In this document: piece by piece, positions 30,404-32,979 of the stretch
Layout: every line of letters starts with the position of its first letter
Position numbering within the stretch: position 1 is the stretch's first letter
Origin: an uncultured Corynebacterium sp.
GTDB lineage: Bacteria > Actinomycetota > Actinomycetes > Mycobacteriales > Mycobacteriaceae
Assembly: GCF_946998835.1 (NCBI RefSeq)
Contig: NZ_CAMQAZ010000027.1
Span: 1 to 32,979, forward strand
Direction of reading: 5' to 3'
Length of the DNA: 32,979 bases
Program-made: the position numbers and the translations under genes
The notes under the pieces: generated by a model
The model's database searches: none
What the model was told of the DNA's origin: nothing
Seen by the model: only the letters and a program-made list of their open reading frames with translations

Positions 30404-30736
30404 ATGTCTGATGGCCTTGACTACGATCCGGATACCACTGGTGATTTTGACGAGACCACGCTCGATGGCTCGGAGGGACTCGATGGTGATTTCCTCACCG
30501 GTGATGGCGAGAATTATGTGATGGATCCGCCGGACCGCTGGCGGGGCGCTTCTCCACATGACACTCTCGGCAAGCGGTTGGCCGAGGAAAAGCCGGACAT
30601 CGATGTCGACGATGATCTGAATGATGACCCGGAGATGCGCTACGGCGATGTCGATGGTCACGAACCGTTCGAATTCGGCAATGATGGCCCGCGTGACCCG
30701 GACCGCAATCGTCGGATGGGCTGGACTACCTACTAA
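30404..30736 (+). CDS. Small acidic protein, DUF5709-like
   Basis: 110 residues, extremely acidic (Asp/Glu dominate), with the ATG behind a clear AGGAGG at 30390-30395. MDPPDRWRGASPHDTLGKRLAEEKPDIDVDDD (residues about 40-70) resembles the core of actinobacterial DUF5709 proteins, in which a DPPDRW...T...RLAEE pattern recurs. No membrane segment or catalytic motif. Function unknown. It lies between the stress-type promoter of the divergent Bax-inhibitor-1 gene and gabD2; an AT-rich AAACTT/AAGTTT stem at about 30735-30750 may terminate it. Confidence 0.75.
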   Translation: MSDGLDYDPDTTGDFDETTLDGSEGLDGDFLTGDGENYVMDPPDRWRGASPHDTLGKRLAEEKPDIDVDDDLNDDPEMRYGDVDGHEPFEFGNDGPRDPDRNRRMGWTTY

Positions 30737-30794
30737 ACTTTTCTAAGTTTTAGTAGTTTTGCCAAATTTTCTATCTCGGGGTGCCGTGCGACAG

Positions 30795-30810
30795 TAGTAT
30801 CTGTGCCATG
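30795..30810 (+). promoter_or_regulatory. -10 element and leaderless start of gabD2
   Basis: TAGTAT at 30795-30800 ends seven bases before the ATG at 30808. No ribosome binding site is present, which also argues against the in-frame start at 30781. Confidence 0.55.
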
Positions 30811-32391
30811 ACAGCATCTACTGCCACGACAAACCGAACTACCATCCGCAATCCGCTTAACGACGAGCTCGTTGCCCGCCTACTCCAGCGTGTCACGGTA
30901 GCTGATAAGTCGAAAACCTCCACTATCTCGGCGCCGTTTACCGGCCAGGAGCTGGCGCAGATTCCTGTCGGTACGCAGGACGACGTCGACGAGGCTTTTA
31001 AGCGTGCCCGCGCGGCCCAGAAGAAGTGGGCCCGCATGGCACCTGAACAGCGCGGCGAAGTGCTGCACCACTTCCACGACTTGCTGTTTACCCACAGCGA
31101 CCAGCTGCTGGACCTGCTGCAGGCCGAGACCGGAAAGAACCGGGCCAGCGCCCATGAGGAGCTCGTGCATACCGCCATCACCGCTCGCTACTACGGCAAC
31201 CAGGGGCCAAAACTGCTGGCGCCGAAGCGGGCGCACGGCGCGGTTCCGGTGCTCTCGAAGACCACTGTTTATCACCACCCCAAGGGTGTCGTCGGTGTCA
31301 TTGCTCCGTGGAACTACCCGCTGACTCTCGCGGTTTCCGACGCCCTGGCTGCGCTGATGGCCGGTAACGCCATCGTCCTCAAGCCGGACAGCACCACCCC
31401 GTTTACTGCTCTGTTCGCCGTCGACCTGCTCTACCGGGCGGGTCTTCCGGAGGATCTCTTCCAGGTCATTCCGGGCCCGGGTCGTGTGGTCGGCCAGGGC
31501 ATTGTCGGCCAGTGTGACTTCCTGATGTTCACCGGCTCCTCCGAGACCGGACGTGCCCTGGCACAACAGTGTGGCGAGCGCCTGATTAGTTTCTCCGCAG
31601 AGCTCGGCGGTAAAAACCCGCTGATTGTTGCTGAGGATGCCAACATCAACCGCGCGGTCGAGGGCGCACGCATCGGCTGCTTCACCAACTCCGGCCACCT
31701 GTGCGTGTCCATCGAGCGAATCTATGTCGTGGACTCCGTATGGGACGATTTCGTCCCGGCATTCACCGACCGTGTCAAAGCAATGTCCATCGGCGCTGGC
31801 TACGAGTGGGAAACCGAAATGGGCTGCCTGCAGTCCCAGGGTCAGTTCGACATCGTCAAGTCCATGGTCGACGATGCCATTGAGGCCGGTGCCACCGTGC
31901 TGGCCGGCGGTCGTCCCCGCCCGGACTTGGGGCCGCTGTTCTACGAACCGACCGTGCTTACCGATGTCCCGGAGGGTGTCGCCCTGCTGACCGAAGAGGT
32001 ATTCGGCCCGGTAGTAGTCCTCCAGCGCGTCTCGGATGTCCACGAGGCCATCGCCAAGGCCAATGATTCCCGCTACGGCCTCAACGCTTCGCTGTGGACC
32101 TCCCCTCGTCGTGCAAAGGAGCTGGCTCCGCAGTTGGAAGCTGGCACCGTCAATGTCAACGATGGTTTCGCTGCGGCCTTCGCGTCCGTCGATGCCCCGA
32201 TGGGTGGATTTAAGGATTCGGGTGTGGGCCGTCGTCAAGCAGCGGGTGGCTTGCTGAAGTACACCGACGAGCAGACGGTGACCGTGCAGCGTCTCACCCC
32301 GGTGTCGATGCCGCACATGTCGCGCGAGCGCTACGCGAAGGTGTTCAACACGGCGCTGATTCTCGGCAAAAAGTTCAACGTGTTGCCGTAA
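30808..32391 (+). CDS. gabD2: Succinate-semialdehyde dehydrogenase (NADP+), GabD2 type
   Basis: Oxidises succinic semialdehyde to succinate, linking GABA or alpha-ketoglutarate decarboxylation products to the TCA cycle. 527 residues from the ATG at 30808. The aldehyde dehydrogenase fold has VIAPWNYPL (cofactor), FTGSSETGRAL, the catalytic Glu265 in SAELGGKNPL and the nucleophile Cys299 in NSGHLCVSIERI; EEVFGPV and the C-terminal MGGFKDSGVGRR are present. Overall it matches the actinobacterial GabD2 group (about 520 residues) rather than the shorter E. coli GabD. The gene stands alone. A GTGTGT/ACACAC stem at about 32394-32409 follows the stop. Confidence 0.92.
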   Translation: MTASTATTNRTTIRNPLNDELVARLLQRVTVADKSKTSTISAPFTGQELAQIPVGTQDDVDEAFKRARAAQKKWARMAPEQRGEVLHHFHDLLFTHSDQLLDLLQAETGKNRASAHEELVHTAITARYYGNQGPKLLAPKRAHGAVPVLSKTTVYHHPKGVVGVIAPWNYPLTLAVSDALAALMAGNAIVLKPDSTTPFTALFAVDLLYRAGLPEDLFQVIPGPGRVVGQGIVGQCDFLMFTGSSETGRALAQQCGERLISFSAELGGKNPLIVAEDANINRAVEGARIGCFTNSGHLCVSIERIYVVDSVWDDFVPAFTDRVKAMSIGAGYEWETEMGCLQSQGQFDIVKSMVDDAIEAGATVLAGGRPRPDLGPLFYEPTVLTDVPEGVALLTEEVFGPVVVLQRVSDVHEAIAKANDSRYGLNASLWTSPRRAKELAPQLEAGTVNVNDGFAAAFASVDAPMGGFKDSGVGRRQAAGGLLKYTDEQTVTVQRLTPVSMPHMSRERYAKVFNTALILGKKFNVLP

Positions 32392-32466
32392 TACGTGTGT
32401 AGCACACACATACCCGATTATTATTTGGACACTTTTTAGCCCCCGCAAGCCCTTTTTACGAGAAAA

Positions 32467-32500
32467 ACCAGGTAGAAAAACGCTTCTACCTGGTCTTTTG
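32467..32500. terminator. Bidirectional terminator between gabD2 and the tRNA fragment
   Basis: ACCAGGTAGAA (32467-32477) and TTCTACCTGGT (32484-32494) are exact complements. CTTTT follows on the plus strand, and TTTTTCT on the minus strand. On the minus strand it lies 6 bp behind the tRNA 3' end and was probably that tRNA's terminator. Confidence 0.9.
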
Positions 32501-32535
32501 GTGCCCCCAGTGGGACTCGAACCCACACTGAAAGG
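32500..32535 (-). tRNA. 3' fragment of a tRNA gene (T-arm and acceptor end only)
   Basis: Read on the minus strand: GTGGG TTCGAGT CCCAC forms a perfect T-arm, followed by TGGGGGC ACCA, the 3' acceptor strand with encoded CCA. The preceding TTCAGT can be a variable loop. Further upstream no anticodon arm, D-arm or GCCCCCA 5' strand can be found, so only the 3' third is present. The parent tRNA is not certain; Leu(CAA) or Lys types with a GCCCCC acceptor are candidates. This is the typical trace of a tyrosine-recombinase att site. Confidence 0.75.
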
Positions 32536-32549
32536 GTGTTACCAGGTGT

Positions 32550-32638
32550 TTCGTCTAGTGTCGTTGATTCTCACTAGTTACAGTTTCTCCAGGTCAACTA
32601 CGCCTAGCTGTTCGTCTAGTGTCGTTGATTCTCACTAG
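32550..32638. repeat. 28-bp perfect direct repeat, two copies 61 bp apart
   Basis: Copies at 32550-32577 and 32611-32638 are identical. Each contains an internal inverted repeat CTAGTG - 11 bases - CACTAG. They lie 15 bp inside the presumed att fragment. Confidence 0.9.
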
Positions 32639-32705
32639 ATGCGTTTATTACTTGTTGATTAAGTGTTGACCATTCTCACGGCATCCCTAAACCTTATAGG
32701 AAAGT

Positions 32706-32979
32706 TTAGTAAAAAACATGTTCCCCATGTTCCCACAGGTCAAAGCATGTTTTTACCATGTTCCCTTTATGTTCCCTCCGTGTTCCCCCAGGTAGGGAAC
32801 ATGTTCCCAATGGTCTCAAGGAATTTAGCTTTTCCTTCACGCTTATCGCCCCGTTGCGCCTACCGGTTGCCCCTGTTGCTGCGGGTGGCTGATTCTGGGG
32901 AGCTGAGGGGTGTAGCGGTTCACGATGAAGTGCCCCGGGTTTTGTTCCTAGGCGTTTGCCTTGATTTCTATTATTTCCT
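32706..32979 (-). CDS. Possible partial reading frame entering from the right edge
   Basis: One minus-strand frame is open from the window edge to a TAA at 32706-32708 (about 90 codons; Gly/Pro/Gln-rich, ending WEHGEHVFY). It runs through the repeated TGTTCCC words, which reduces confidence. Another minus frame ends at a TAG at 32948-32950 after EIIEIKANA and could instead be the true gene end. Neither can be judged without sequence to the right. Confidence 0.2.
   Translation of the reverse strand, partial: GNNRNQGKRLGTKPGALHREPLHPSAPQNQPPAATGATGRRNGAISVKEKLNSLRPLGTCSLPGGTRREHKGNMVKTCFDLWEHGEHVFY
32718..32808. repeat. Array of (A/G)TGTTCCC words ending in a 14-bp palindrome
   Basis: ATGTTCCC occurs at 32718, 32727, 32758, 32769 and 32801, GTGTTCCC at 32780, and a degenerate ATGTTTTT at 32747, all on the same strand. 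The last copy is half of the perfect palindrome GGGAACATGTTCCC at 32795-32808. Iteron-like arrangement within 91 bp. Confidence 0.85.

Noticed and set aside
32500..32580. A complete tRNA gene on the minus strand
   Set aside because: No anticodon stem, D-arm or 5' GCCCCC strand can be paired; only the T-arm and 3' acceptor end are present.
32550..32638. CRISPR array
   Set aside because: Only two copies, no further spacers, and no cas genes in the window; the repeats belong to the att-proximal region.
32795..32808. GGGAACATGTTCCC as a LexA (SOS) box
   Set aside because: The actinobacterial and Gram-positive SOS box needs GAAC and GTTC four bases apart; here they are two apart.

Overview
The window reads as a chromosomal segment of a Corynebacterium (Actinobacteria, Mycobacteriales), moderately GC-rich by eye. 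The support is gene content (a mycothiol-dependent amidase, type I pantothenate kinase, an NSS methionine transporter with a tiny partner protein, DUF4307, DUF4245, DUF6542, DUF5997) and gene order. From memory the order parallels the M. tuberculosis stretch from greA (Rv1080c) through mca, short-chain uppS, coaA, glyA, fum, glpX, DUF4245, xseB, xseA to ychF (Rv1112). Many genes also have a -10 hexamer 6-8 nt ahead of the start codon, the usual sign of leaderless mRNAs in this group. No database search was possible.

Layout. 1-281: 5' part of a serine recombinase (minus), cut by the window edge and sitting right behind ychF. 302-6625: ychF, an AI-2E-family membrane protein, a DUF6542 protein, xseA/xseB (exonuclease VII) and DUF4245. 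The ispH gene that usually lies in this block is absent. 6996-9583: glpX and fumC, central carbon metabolism. 9826-12126: a TetR regulator whose start codon lies inside a 32-bp palindrome, overlapping an EmrB/QacA-type exporter. 12157-14845: a PAT-like acetyltransferase, a LysR-effector-like protein divergent from DUF5997, and an alpha/beta hydrolase. 15164-19804: a regulatory region with a DtxR-like box and a perfect palindrome, an acyl-CoA dehydrogenase, a structured RNA/terminator with a C9 loop, metP-metS, and a PaaG-like isomerase. 19885-21757: a GNAT and a DUF222/HNH endonuclease-like gene whose upstream region holds two inverted DnaA boxes inside a 14-bp inverted repeat. 21829-26390: glyA, coaA, uppS and a DAHP synthase with a complete attenuator leader (peptide containing W, F, Y, F; terminator). 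26481-29064: a small membrane protein, mca, DUF4307, and greA with a terminator in its leader. 29090-32391: an alpha/beta hydrolase remnant, a Bax-inhibitor-1 protein with a SigH-type promoter, an acidic DUF5709-like protein, and gabD2.

The right end (32500-32979) changes character. It holds the 3' end of a tRNA without its 5' half, a 28-bp direct repeat, and an array of (A/G)TGTTCCC words ending in a 14-bp palindrome. This looks like the distal end of an element integrated in a tRNA gene, with the element lying to the right of the window. Both ends of the window thus touch mobile DNA, with about 32 kb of mostly housekeeping sequence between.

The most unusual sequence-level signal is a local cluster of the 8-mer ACATCCGG/CCGGATGT: twelve copies on both strands between 19668 and 24438, in genes and gaps alike, against one copy in the 19.6 kb to the left and one in the 8.5 kb to the right. 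No complete, clearly new multi-gene system is visible. The novelty lies in the regulatory and repeat structures listed as findings.
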